Of a DNA stretch of 64,000 nt, positions 44,104 through 52,376 are shown one piece after another (within the stretch, counting starts at the first letter, position 1; every line of letters begins with the position of its first letter). The DNA lies in assembly GCA_963760125.1 (NCBI GenBank), contig CAVXBV010000006.1:62001-126000 (forward strand), given 5' to 3'. The notes beneath the pieces are model-generated. The model searched no databases, was not told where the DNA came from, and worked only from the letters and a program-made list of their open reading frames with translations. This DNA comes from RYN-111 sp963760125 (lineage in GTDB: Bacteria > Actinomycetota > Actinomycetes > Mycobacteriales > SCTD01). Position numbers and translations under genes: made by a program.

Positions 44104-44907
44104 TCAGCGGGACAGCCGGCCCCGGCGGGCGCTGACCTCGCGGGGCCGCGCGGTCCCCCGCAGCTGCCACACCAGCGCCGCCCCGAGCAGGAAGCCGATG
44201 ACGTGGGCGCCGTACGCGACGCCGGACGCCCCGGCGACACCGGCACCCCGGAAGTAGGCGTACTGCAGCACGAACCAGCTCCCGAGCACGAGCCACGCAG
44301 GCAGCCGGACGGGCAGGAAGAACAAGAACGTCAGCAGCGACCACACCTTGGCCCTCGGGAACAGCACCAGGTAGGCACCGAGCACCCCCGCCACCGCCCC
44401 CGAGGCCCCGACCAGCGGCTGCGTGGACCCCGCGTCCAGCAGCGAGAAGCCGTAGGTCGCGGCGTACCCGCAGCCGAGGTAGAACGCCAGGAACCGCAGC
44501 CGGCCGAGCCGGTCCTCGACGTTGTTGCCGAAGACGTAGAGGAACAGCATGTTCCCCAGCAGGTGCAGCCAGCCGCCGTGGAGGAACATCGCGGTGAGCA
44601 CCGAGACGTAGGGCCGCTTCTCGAACGGTGGTGGGGTCAGCTCGACGCAGCCGACGCGGTCGCCGTCGCGGCCGATGGCCCCCGTGGCGGCCGAGGGCTG
44701 TTGCACGTTGTGCACCACCTCGTCGGGGATCGCGGCGTACTGGTCCAGGAAGGCGACGATCCGGCACTCGCGCGCGGCGCTGGGCTCGCCGACGACCTGG
44801 GCGGCGAGCGGGCTGAGCACGAAGGCGATCACGTTGATCGCCACCAGCAGGTAGGTGACCACCGGCGTGCGCCGCGTGGGGTTGACGTCGTGCACGGGCA
44901 GGACCAC
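44104..44907 (-). CDS. Rhomboid-family intramembrane serine protease
   Basis: A 267-residue protein with about six to seven membrane helices. FLHGGWLHLLGNMLFLYVFGNNVED is the rhomboid HxxxN block. VGASGAVAGVLGAYLV holds the catalytic Ser in GxSG, and AYGAHVIGFLLGAALVW the catalytic His. An extracytoplasmic loop between helices 1 and 2 (about 40-95) is long and contains two Cys. GTG start with GGAG five bases upstream. It follows the dehydrogenase gene at 44920 by 12 bases. Confidence 0.9.
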   Translation of the reverse strand: MVLPVHDVNPTRRTPVVTYLLVAINVIAFVLSPLAAQVVGEPSAARECRIVAFLDQYAAIPDEVVHNVQQPSAATGAIGRDGDRVGCVELTPPPFEKRPYVSVLTAMFLHGGWLHLLGNMLFLYVFGNNVEDRLGRLRFLAFYLGCGYAATYGFSLLDAGSTQPLVGASGAVAGVLGAYLVLFPRAKVWSLLTFLFFLPVRLPAWLVLGSWFVLQYAYFRGAGVAGASGVAYGAHVIGFLLGAALVWQLRGTARPREVSARRGRLSR

Positions 44908-44919
44908 GCGCGCTCCTGT

Positions 44920-45885
44920 CTAGGTCGTGAGGACGAGCTTGCCGAAGACCGTTCCCTCGGCGAGCCGGACGAAGCTCGACCGCGCGTCCGCGAGCGGGCG
45001 GACGTCGTCGATGAGCGGACGGAGACCGGTCGCCGTACAGAAGCCGAGCAGGTCGGCCAGCTCGTCCCGCGTGCCCATCGTCGAGCCGACCACCCGCAGC
45101 TGCAGGAAGAACAGCCGGTTGAGGTCGGCGCTCGGGTCCGGGCCGGTGGTGGCGCCGGAGACGACCAGCGTGCCGCCCGGACGCAGGGCCCGCATCGAGT
45201 GCGACCAGGTCGCCTTGCCGACGGTCTCGAGCACCGCGTCGACCTTGCCGGGCAGGCGGGCGCCGGTCTCGAACACCTCGTGGGCGCCCAGGTCCAGCGC
45301 TCTGGTCCGCTTGTCGTCGTCGCGGCTGGTCGCCCAGACGGTGAGGCCAGCAGCGCGGGCCAGCGCGATCGCGGCGGTGGCCACACCCCCTCCGGCGCCC
45401 TGCACCAGCACGGTCTGACCGGGACGGACGCCGGCGTTGGTGAACAGCATGCGGTACGCCGTCAGCCACGCCGTGGGCAGGCAGGCCGCTTCCTCCCAGG
45501 ACAGCTCGGCCGGCTTGGGCAGGACGTTGCGCGCCGGCACGACCACCTGCTCGGCGAGTGTCCCGTCGTGCTTCTCCGACAGCAGGGTGCGCTTCGGGTC
45601 CAGCGTGTCGTCACCGGTCCAGCCCGGGCTGGTGACCACGGCGTGGACGACGACCTCGGTGCCGTCGTCAAGGGTCCCAGCGGCGTCGCAGCCGAGCACC
45701 ATCGGCAGGGCGTCCGCGGAGAGACCGACGCCCTTGAGGGACCACAGGTCGTGGTGGTTGAGCGCGGCCGCCTTGACCGTGACGCGCACCCAACCGTCCG
45801 GGACGGTCGGGTCAGGGCGCTCCCCAACCGTCAGGCCCGACAGCGGGTCGTCAGCGGACTGGCTGGTGCAGGTGGCAGCGAGCAT
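44920..45885 (-). CDS. Zinc-binding dehydrogenase / quinone oxidoreductase-like (MDR)
   Basis: A 321-residue medium-chain dehydrogenase. LNHHDLWSLKG and VLGCDAAGTL are N-terminal MDR motifs, and VLVQGAGGGVATAAIALARAAG is the Rossmann NADPH loop. The C-terminus GTVFGKLVLTT is typical of the quinone-oxidoreductase/crotonyl-reductase group, which mostly lacks zinc. Substrate unknown. ATG 45885 lies six bases after TAGGGT (complement of 45892-45897), so the transcript is probably leaderless. The rhomboid gene follows on the same strand. Confidence 0.88.
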   Translation of the reverse strand: MLAATCTSQSADDPLSGLTVGERPDPTVPDGWVRVTVKAAALNHHDLWSLKGVGLSADALPMVLGCDAAGTLDDGTEVVVHAVVTSPGWTGDDTLDPKRTLLSEKHDGTLAEQVVVPARNVLPKPAELSWEEAACLPTAWLTAYRMLFTNAGVRPGQTVLVQGAGGGVATAAIALARAAGLTVWATSRDDDKRTRALDLGAHEVFETGARLPGKVDAVLETVGKATWSHSMRALRPGGTLVVSGATTGPDPSADLNRLFFLQLRVVGSTMGTRDELADLLGFCTATGLRPLIDDVRPLADARSSFVRLAEGTVFGKLVLTT

Positions 45886-45891
45886 CTCCTG

Positions 45892-45897
45892 ACCCTA
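45892..45897 (-). promoter_or_regulatory. -10 element of the MDR dehydrogenase
   Basis: TAGGGT on the minus strand, six bases before ATG 45885. The gap reads CAGGAG, which is too close to the start to be an efficient ribosome site. Confidence 0.55.
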
Positions 45898-45909
45898 GTC
45901 AGCGTCGGC

Positions 45910-47115
<1,206 letters not shown>

Positions 47116-47244
47116 TGATGAGTCTCCTCACGGCGCCGACGGCCCCTGAAACGGGGTCCTGACGACGCCGAACACGAACGGTTCGGTGGAGCGCGAGGCT
47201 GGTGGCGCGCGGCGTCGGTCGGGGGTTGCCCGTGCTCCCATCCT

Positions 47245-47307
47245 GTCACAGCGGCACGTCGCAGGCCCCCGCTGCGCGCTGCTGTGACGGGACGCACAAC
47301 CCACAAT
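47245..47307. promoter_or_regulatory. Control region between malic enzyme and the ABC importer operon
   Basis: GTCACAGC (47245-47252) and GCTGTGAC (47281-47288) form an inverted repeat 28 bases apart. The second arm overlaps TGTGA-N6-GCACA (47283-47298), one mismatch from a CRP-type site. CACAAT (47302-47307) is a possible -10 for the importer operon. Confidence 0.4.
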
Positions 47308-47344
47308 GGCAAGATGCTCGCGACATCGACCCGGAGGTCCTCGC

Positions 47345-48214
47345 ATGCGCACCACCCCCCGCCTGCTCGCCCTGTCCGCTGCGGCCGTCGTGCTGCTGAG
47401 CGGTTGCGGTGGCAGCAGCACACCAGCGGCCGACGGTGGGCCCGGCGCCGCCGCCCCGCTCGCGTCCCTGCTCCCCCAGGCGATCCGCGACAAGGGCACC
47501 CTGGTCGTGGGATCGGACGTCGCCTACGCGCCCGTCGAGTTCTACGACGCCGACGGCAAGACCATCATCGGCATCGACCCGGACCTCGGCAAGGCCATCG
47601 GGGCCCAGCTCGGCGTGACGCTGGAGTTCCAGAACGGCACGTTCGACGGTCTCATCGCCTCGCTCACCAAGAGCAAGCGCATCGACCTGATCATGAGCGC
47701 GATGAGCGACAACAAGAAGCGCCAGGAGGAGATCGACTTCGTCGACTACTTCTCCGCCGGCACCTCCATCCTCGTCAAGAAGGGCAATCCCAAGAACATC
47801 ACCACCCTCGACGACTTCTGCGGCCAGACCGTCGCCCTGCAGCGCGGGACCACCCAGGACGACGTCGCGGAGGCCCAAGCCAAGAAGTGCGGCAGCAACA
47901 CGCTCACGATCCTGAAGTTCGACACCGACCCCGAGGCGCTGTTGCAGGTCAAGCAGGGACGTGCCGTCGCCGACATGAACGACTTCCCGGTCGCGGCGTA
48001 CACCACGACGCAGTCCCAGGACTTCGAGGTGGTCGGTGAGCAGATCGAGGCCGGGCCGTACGGCATCGGCGTCCGCAAGGAGGACAGCCAGCTGCGCGAC
48101 GCGATCCAGCAGGCGCTGCAGGCCCTGATCGACAACGGCGAGTACACCAAGATCCTCGAGAAGTGGAAGGTCACCTCTGGCGCCCTGACCACAGCCGCCG
48201 TCAACGGCGGCTGA
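47345..48214 (+). CDS. ABC transporter substrate-binding lipoprotein, amino-acid type
   Basis: A 289-residue type II periplasmic-binding-like lipoprotein: lipobox LLSGC with Cys21, then the family-3 (polar amino acid) domain. GTLVVGSDVAYAPVEFYD and GIDPDLGKAIGAQLGVTLEF begin lobe I. FDGLIASLTKSKRIDLIMSAMSDNKKR contains the Arg-type ligand loop, and FCGQTVALQRGTTQDD lobe II. Ligand not identifiable by eye. ATG with GGAGG seven bases upstream. First of a four-gene operon. Confidence 0.92.
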   Translation: MRTTPRLLALSAAAVVLLSGCGGSSTPAADGGPGAAAPLASLLPQAIRDKGTLVVGSDVAYAPVEFYDADGKTIIGIDPDLGKAIGAQLGVTLEFQNGTFDGLIASLTKSKRIDLIMSAMSDNKKRQEEIDFVDYFSAGTSILVKKGNPKNITTLDDFCGQTVALQRGTTQDDVAEAQAKKCGSNTLTILKFDTDPEALLQVKQGRAVADMNDFPVAAYTTTQSQDFEVVGEQIEAGPYGIGVRKEDSQLRDAIQQALQALIDNGEYTKILEKWKVTSGALTTAAVNGG

Positions 48215-48227
48215 GCCCGCACCGCAC

Positions 48228-49121
48228 GTGCCCGAGCAGCTCGCAGAGACGTCGCGCGGGGTGGCGCCGGAACGTCTCGTCGCCGTCCCGCTCCGCCACT
48301 GGGGTCGCTGGGTCAGCGGCGTCGTCGTGGTCGCCCTGTTGGGCTCTCTCGTCTACGCGTTCGCCACTGCCGACATCAACTACGGCACCACCCGGACCTA
48401 CTTCACCTTCGACACGATCGTCCGCGGGGCCGGCAACACCCTGCTGCTCAGCGTCTGCGCGCAGGCCCTCGGGATCGTTCTCGGCGTCGTGTTCGCCGTC
48501 ATGCGGCAGTCCGGGAACCCCGTGACCGGTGCGGTCGCGTGGCTCTACATCTGGTTCTTCCGCGGCACGCCCGTGCTGCTCCAGCTGCTCATCTGGTTCA
48601 ACCTCGCCCTGATCTTCCCGAGCATCCTCGGCGTCGACACGAACACGATCATGACGGCCTTCGTCGCCGCCCTGCTCGGCCTCGGCATCAACGAGGGCGC
48701 CTACATGGCCGAGATCGTCCGGGCCGGCATCGGAGCGGTCGACGAGGGGCAGACCGAAGCGGCCCAGGCGCTCGGGATGCGCCGCGGCCAGCTACTGCGT
48801 CGCATCGTGCTGCCGCAGGCGATGCGCGTGATCATCCCGCCCACCGGCAACGAGTTCATCAACATGCTGAAGACCACCTCGCTGGCCGCGCTCGTCACCT
48901 ACCCCGAGCTCCTGCGTTCGGCGCAGAACGTCTACACGCGCAACCTGCAGATCGTCGAGCTGCTGTTCGCGGCGGCGCTCTGGTACCTCCTGCTCACCAG
49001 CGTGTTCAGCATCGGTCAGTACTACCTGGAGCGACGGTTCGCCCGCGGCTCGAGCCACGCGCCGGCGCTCACCCCGCTGCAGAAGGTCCGGCAGGCCCTG
49101 TCGAGCGGACCCCGGCTGTGA
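48228..49121 (+). CDS. ABC transporter permease, amino-acid type (HisM/GlnP-like)
   Basis: A 297-residue membrane protein. A 30-residue cytoplasmic N-terminus and one extra helix (about 27-47) precede the conserved MetI-like core (about 70-275) with FFRGTPVLLQLLIWF, GINEGAYMAEIVRAGIGAVDEGQTEAAQALGM (the EAA loop that contacts the ATPase) and LPQAMRVIIPPTGNEFINMLKTTSL. GTG start 14 bases after the lipoprotein stop. Overlaps the ATPase gene by four bases. Confidence 0.93.
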   Translation: MPEQLAETSRGVAPERLVAVPLRHWGRWVSGVVVVALLGSLVYAFATADINYGTTRTYFTFDTIVRGAGNTLLLSVCAQALGIVLGVVFAVMRQSGNPVTGAVAWLYIWFFRGTPVLLQLLIWFNLALIFPSILGVDTNTIMTAFVAALLGLGINEGAYMAEIVRAGIGAVDEGQTEAAQALGMRRGQLLRRIVLPQAMRVIIPPTGNEFINMLKTTSLAALVTYPELLRSAQNVYTRNLQIVELLFAAALWYLLLTSVFSIGQYYLERRFARGSSHAPALTPLQKVRQALSSGPRL

Positions 49122-49882
49122 CGCGCCCGATGGTGCTCGCCGAGCGGGTGCACAAGAGCTTCGGCCGGCTCGAGGTCCTCAAGGGGATCGACCTGGCCGT
49201 CGCCCCTGGGGAGGTGTGCTGCCTGCTCGGCCCGTCGGGATCGGGGAAGTCCACGTTGCTGCGCTGCATCAACCACCTCGAGAAGATCAACGCCGGCCGG
49301 TTGTCGGTCGACGGGGAGCTGGTCGGCTACCGGCAGCAGGGCGACAAGCTGTACGAGCTGCGGGAGAAGGAGACCGCCGCGAAGCGGGCGCAGATCGGCA
49401 TGGTCTTCCAGCGGTTCAACCTCTTCCCGCACCTCACGGCGCTGGGCAACGTCATCGAGGCCCCGATCCGGGTGCGTGGGCTCACCAAGGCGGAGGCCGG
49501 CGCCATGGGACGGACGCTGCTCGCCAGGGTGGGCCTGTCCAGCAAGCTCGACGCCTACCCCGCCCAGCTGTCCGGCGGCCAGCAGCAGCGGGTCGCCATC
49601 GCCCGTGCCCTGGCGATGGAGCCCAAGCTCATGCTGTTCGACGAGCCGACCAGCGCCCTGGACCCGGAGCTCGTCGGGGAGGTGCTGGAGGTCATGCGCG
49701 GGCTGGCCGCGGACGGCATGACGATGATCGTGGTGACCCACGAGCTGGACTTCGCGCGCGACGTCGCGGATACGGTGGTGTTCATGGATGACGGAGTCGT
49801 GGTCGAGACGGGAAACCCCGCGCAGGTGCTCGACGCGCCGCAGCAGGCACGCACCCGCACCTTCCTCGGGAAGGTCCAGTGA
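49118..49882 (+). CDS. ABC transporter ATP-binding protein, amino-acid type
   Basis: A 254-residue importer ATPase. Walker A LGPSGSGKSTLLRC, Q-loop VFQRFNLFPHLTALGNV, signature LSGGQQQRVAIARAL, Walker B LMLFDEPTSALDP and H-loop VVTHELDFARDVAD are all intact. Works with the permease at 48228 and the lipoprotein at 47345. The GTG at 49118 overlaps the permease stop (GTGA); a later ATG at 49130 is possible. The next gene, rmlC-like, overlaps its stop in the same way. Confidence 0.95.
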   Translation: MTRPMVLAERVHKSFGRLEVLKGIDLAVAPGEVCCLLGPSGSGKSTLLRCINHLEKINAGRLSVDGELVGYRQQGDKLYELREKETAAKRAQIGMVFQRFNLFPHLTALGNVIEAPIRVRGLTKAEAGAMGRTLLARVGLSSKLDAYPAQLSGGQQQRVAIARALAMEPKLMLFDEPTSALDPELVGEVLEVMRGLAADGMTMIVVTHELDFARDVADTVVFMDDGVVVETGNPAQVLDAPQQARTRTFLGKVQ

Positions 49883-50478
49883 ACGTCCGCGAACTCAAGG
49901 TCCCGGGAGCGTGGGAGTTCACGCCCAAGCAGTGGCCGGACGGGCGCGGGGTGTTCCTCGAGTGGTTCAAGGCGCCGGTGTTCCGCGGGGCCGTCGGGCA
50001 CGACCTCGTCGTCAAGCAGGCCAACCACTCGGTGAGCAGCAAGGGCACCCTGCGGGGCGTGCACTTCGCCGACGTACCGCCAGGGCAGGCGAAGTACGTC
50101 TACTGCACCAAGGGCGCCGTCCTGGACGTGATGGTCGACATCCGGGTCGGCTCCCCGACCTTCGGGATCAGCGACGCCGTCCGCCTCGACGAGGTGGACC
50201 GGCGCGCGGTCTACCTGTCCGAGGGGCTGGGGCACGCGTTCCTCGCGCTCACCGACGACGCCAACGTCACCTACCTGTGCAGCGAGCCGTACAACCCGAC
50301 GGGCGAGCACGGCATCCACCCGCTCGACACCGAGCTCGACCTACCGTTCCCGGACGACATCGAGCACCTGCTGTCGGACAAGGACGCGGCAGCACCCACG
50401 CTCGCCGAGGCCGCCACGCAGGGCTTGCTCCCGACGTACGACGCGTGTGTGGCCTTCTACGAGCGGCTGCGCCAGTAG
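49879..50478 (+). CDS. rmlC: dTDP-4-dehydrorhamnose 3,5-epimerase-like protein
   Basis: A 199-residue cupin of the RmlC family. VVKQANHSVSSKGTLRGVHF includes the active-site His region, GAVLDVMVDIRVGSPTFG the core strand, YLSEGLGHAFLALTDDANVTYLCSEPYNP the catalytic Tyr region. RmlC epimerises dTDP-4-keto-6-deoxyglucose for rhamnose. No rmlA, rmlB or rmlD is nearby, and its GTG overlaps the ATPase stop by four bases, so it is translated with an amino-acid-type importer, an unexpected partner. The 3' end overlaps the convergent sodX gene by 22 bases. Confidence 0.85.
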   Translation: MNVRELKVPGAWEFTPKQWPDGRGVFLEWFKAPVFRGAVGHDLVVKQANHSVSSKGTLRGVHFADVPPGQAKYVYCTKGAVLDVMVDIRVGSPTFGISDAVRLDEVDRRAVYLSEGLGHAFLALTDDANVTYLCSEPYNPTGEHGIHPLDTELDLPFPDDIEHLLSDKDAAAPTLAEAATQGLLPTYDACVAFYERLRQ

Positions 50479-50735
50479 CGCCGCAGGACCCTGGCCTCCA
50501 CGTCCGCGAGCCCACCCGGGCCGGTGACGAACGGGTTGTCGGACGCCACCTCCCAGCCCTCCCCCACGGGGCGTACGGCGCGCTTCACCACCAGCAGGTC
50601 CGGGCGCTCGCGGAAGCGCGCGACGACGAGGTCGCCCGGGCGGATCCGTGCGCCGTACCGCACGAGCAGGCAGTCCCCGTCGCGCAGTGCGGGCACCATC
50701 GACGGGCCGCTGACGCGGACGGTCCCGATGCGCAC
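50457..50735 (-). CDS. sodX: Ni-superoxide dismutase maturation protease
   Basis: A 92-residue S24/S26 signal-peptidase-like protease. VSGPSMVPAL gives the nucleophile Ser12, and LLVVKRAV gives Lys51, the Ser/Lys dyad. GDLVVARF is the S26 core. Divergent from the Ni-SOD gene, which is the usual arrangement or neighbourhood of SodX, which removes the SodN propeptide so that the N-terminal nickel hook can form. GTG 50735 follows AGGAGG by six bases. The 3' end overlaps rmlC on the other strand by 22 bases. Confidence 0.88.
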   Translation of the reverse strand: MRIGTVRVSGPSMVPALRDGDCLLVRYGARIRPGDLVVARFRERPDLLVVKRAVRPVGEGWEVASDNPFVTGPGGLADVEARVLRRYWRSRS

Positions 50736-50763
50736 CGGCTCCTCCTGTCGGTCTAGGGTCGGG

Positions 50764-50780
50764 GGAAGCGGTTTCCCCGA
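50764..50780 (+). promoter_or_regulatory. Inverted repeat between sodX and sodN
   Basis: GGGGAA and TTCCCC with a five-base centre lie between the divergent sodX and sodN starts, after a TAGGGT hexamer that could be the sodN -10. It may be an operator or a 5' leader hairpin. I see no TTGCAA-type Nur box. Confidence 0.35.
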
Positions 50781-50807
50781 GCGATCATCCCGACCGAAGG
50801 AAGCATC

Positions 50808-51203
50808 ATGTCCCTGTTCAGCCCGAAGACCATCGTGTCGGCTCACTGCGACCTGCCTTGCGGCGTCTACGACCCCGCGCAGGCGCGCATCGAGGCCGAG
50901 TCCGTCAAGGCCATCTGCGAGAAGTACGCCGGTAACGAGGACCCGACGTTCCGGGCCCGCGCCGTCGCCATCAAGGAGCAGCGCGCCGAGCTGGTCAAGC
51001 ACCACTTGGCCGTGCTGTGGCACGACTACTTCAAGGCCCCGCACTTCGAGAAGTACCCCGAGCTGCACACGCTGTTCAACGAGACCATCAAGCTGTCCAG
51101 CGGCACCGGCAGCAAGCAGTCGATGGACGCCGCGGACGCGCAGAAGCTGCTCGACGGCATCGCCCAGATCGACACCATCTTCTGGGAGACCAAGAAGGCC
51201 TGA
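50808..51203 (+). CDS. sodN: Nickel-dependent superoxide dismutase
   Basis: A 131-residue precursor; removal of the 12-residue propeptide MSLFSPKTIVSA exposes His13-Cys14-Asp-Leu-Pro-Cys18-Gly-Val-Tyr, the nickel-hook sequence. His1 and Cys2/Cys6 of the mature enzyme bind Ni and dismutate superoxide. The rest is the four-helix bundle. The SD AAGGAAG precedes ATG by four bases. Divergent from sodX, as expected for a maturation pair. A strong hairpin follows the stop. Confidence 0.97.
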   Translation: MSLFSPKTIVSAHCDLPCGVYDPAQARIEAESVKAICEKYAGNEDPTFRARAVAIKEQRAELVKHHLAVLWHDYFKAPHFEKYPELHTLFNETIKLSSGTGSKQSMDAADAQKLLDGIAQIDTIFWETKKA

Positions 51204-51217
51204 TCACCTGCACCTCG

Positions 51218-51250
51218 CCAGCCCGGTCCTCCTCGCGGGGGCCGGGCTGG
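51218..51250 (+). terminator. Hairpin after sodN
   Basis: CCAGCCCGG pairs perfectly with CCGGGCTGG across a 15-base loop, 15 bases after the sodN stop. Only TTGC follows, so it is a GC-rich actinobacterial terminator rather than a classic T-run type. Confidence 0.6.
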
Positions 51251-51254
51251 TTGC

Positions 51255-51803
51255 ATGAGGGACATGGGCGAGCTGTGGCTGGTGCGACATGGGCAGACGG
51301 AGTGGTCCCGGGACCACCGCCACACCGGACGCACCGATCTCCCGCTCCTGCCTGAGGGTGAGGCTGACGCCGTGGCGCTGAAGGACCGTCTCGACCGTCC
51401 GTTCGCGCGGGTGCTGGCCAGCCCGCTGCAGCGCGCCTGGCGGACGGCGGAGCTCGCGGGCCTCAGCCCTGAGCCGGAGCCGGACCTGCAGGAGTGGGAC
51501 TACGGGCCGGCGGAAGGACTCACCACCGAGCAGATGGGTCCGGGATGGAGCGTGTGGGACGACGTCGCCCTCGGGGAGACGATCCAGGACGTCGCGGAGC
51601 GCACCCGCCGCGTGATCGCCCGCGCGGCAGCGGCTGACGGCGACGTGCTGCTGGTCGCGCACGGGCACGTGCTGCGCGTCCTCACCGCGACCTACCTCGG
51701 ACTGGACCCTCGCGCGGGCAAGCACTTCGTCCTGAGCCCAGCGACGATCAGCGTCCTCAGCACCGAGCACGACTACCCGGCGATGACGAGGTGGAACGCA
51801 TGA
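51255..51803 (+). CDS. Histidine phosphatase (phosphoglycerate-mutase-like)
   Basis: A 182-residue member of the histidine phosphatase superfamily. LVRHGQTEWSRDHRHTGRTDLPL has the RHG motif with the phospho-His near residue 11; EWDYGPAEGL and VLLVAHGHVLRVL (second catalytic His) follow. Substrate unknown; MSMEG_4193-like family members act on small phosphoesters. ATG 51255 or ATG 51264 could be used. Overlaps the acetyltransferase gene (ATGA). Confidence 0.88.
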   Translation: MRDMGELWLVRHGQTEWSRDHRHTGRTDLPLLPEGEADAVALKDRLDRPFARVLASPLQRAWRTAELAGLSPEPEPDLQEWDYGPAEGLTTEQMGPGWSVWDDVALGETIQDVAERTRRVIARAAAADGDVLLVAHGHVLRVLTATYLGLDPRAGKHFVLSPATISVLSTEHDYPAMTRWNA

Positions 51804-52270
51804 TCCGCGAGGCCGCGCCGACCGACGTACCCGTGGTCCTGGACCTGATCCGCGAGCTCGCGACGTACGAGAGGGAGCCGGACGCGGTCCTTGCCACCGG
51901 GTCCGATCTGCTGGCCGCCCTCTTCGGGCCGGATCCGAGCGCGGCGTGTCACGTCGCCGAGGTGGACGGCGCCGTCGTCGGCTTCGCCCTCTGGTACCGC
52001 ACCTTCAGCACCTGGCAGGGCAAGCCGGGACTGTGGCTCGAGGACCTCTACGTCCGACCTGACGCGCGGGGCACCGGGCTGGGCAAGGCGCTGCTGGTGA
52101 CCCTCGCCACGATCGCGGCAGAGCGCGGCTGGACCCGGTTCGAGTGGTGGGTGCTCGACTGGAACACCCCGGCGCACGGCTTCTACCGCTCACTCGGGGC
52201 GCGACCGGAGGACGACTGGACGGTCTGGCGCGTCGAGGGCGCAGCGCTGGACCGCCTTGCCGGCGGGTGA
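51800..52270 (+). CDS. GNAT N-acetyltransferase
   Basis: A 156-residue acetyl-CoA-dependent acetyltransferase. LWLEDLYVRPDARGTGLGKALLVTLATIA contains the acetyl-CoA R/Q-x-x-G-x-G/A loop (RGTGLGK), and WWVLDWNTPAHGFYRSLGA is the C-terminal motif B region. It resembles diamine/thialysine acetyltransferases, but the substrate is not certain. ATG 51800 overlaps the preceding stop (ATGA) and has GAGGTGG upstream. Confidence 0.88.
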   Translation: MIREAAPTDVPVVLDLIRELATYEREPDAVLATGSDLLAALFGPDPSAACHVAEVDGAVVGFALWYRTFSTWQGKPGLWLEDLYVRPDARGTGLGKALLVTLATIAAERGWTRFEWWVLDWNTPAHGFYRSLGARPEDDWTVWRVEGAALDRLAGG

Positions 52271-52376
52271 CGCCATCCCTCGATCGGGCCATCCGAACCC
52301 ACCACAAAGGATCACCTGCTGGTCATCTCGGAGGGCAAAGGTCCCGACGGGGGCCCGGGCCCGTCAGACTCGCAGC

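Noticed and set aside
49879..50478. Rhamnose biosynthesis cluster
   Set aside because: Only an rmlC-like gene was found; its neighbours are an ABC importer and sodX/sodN.
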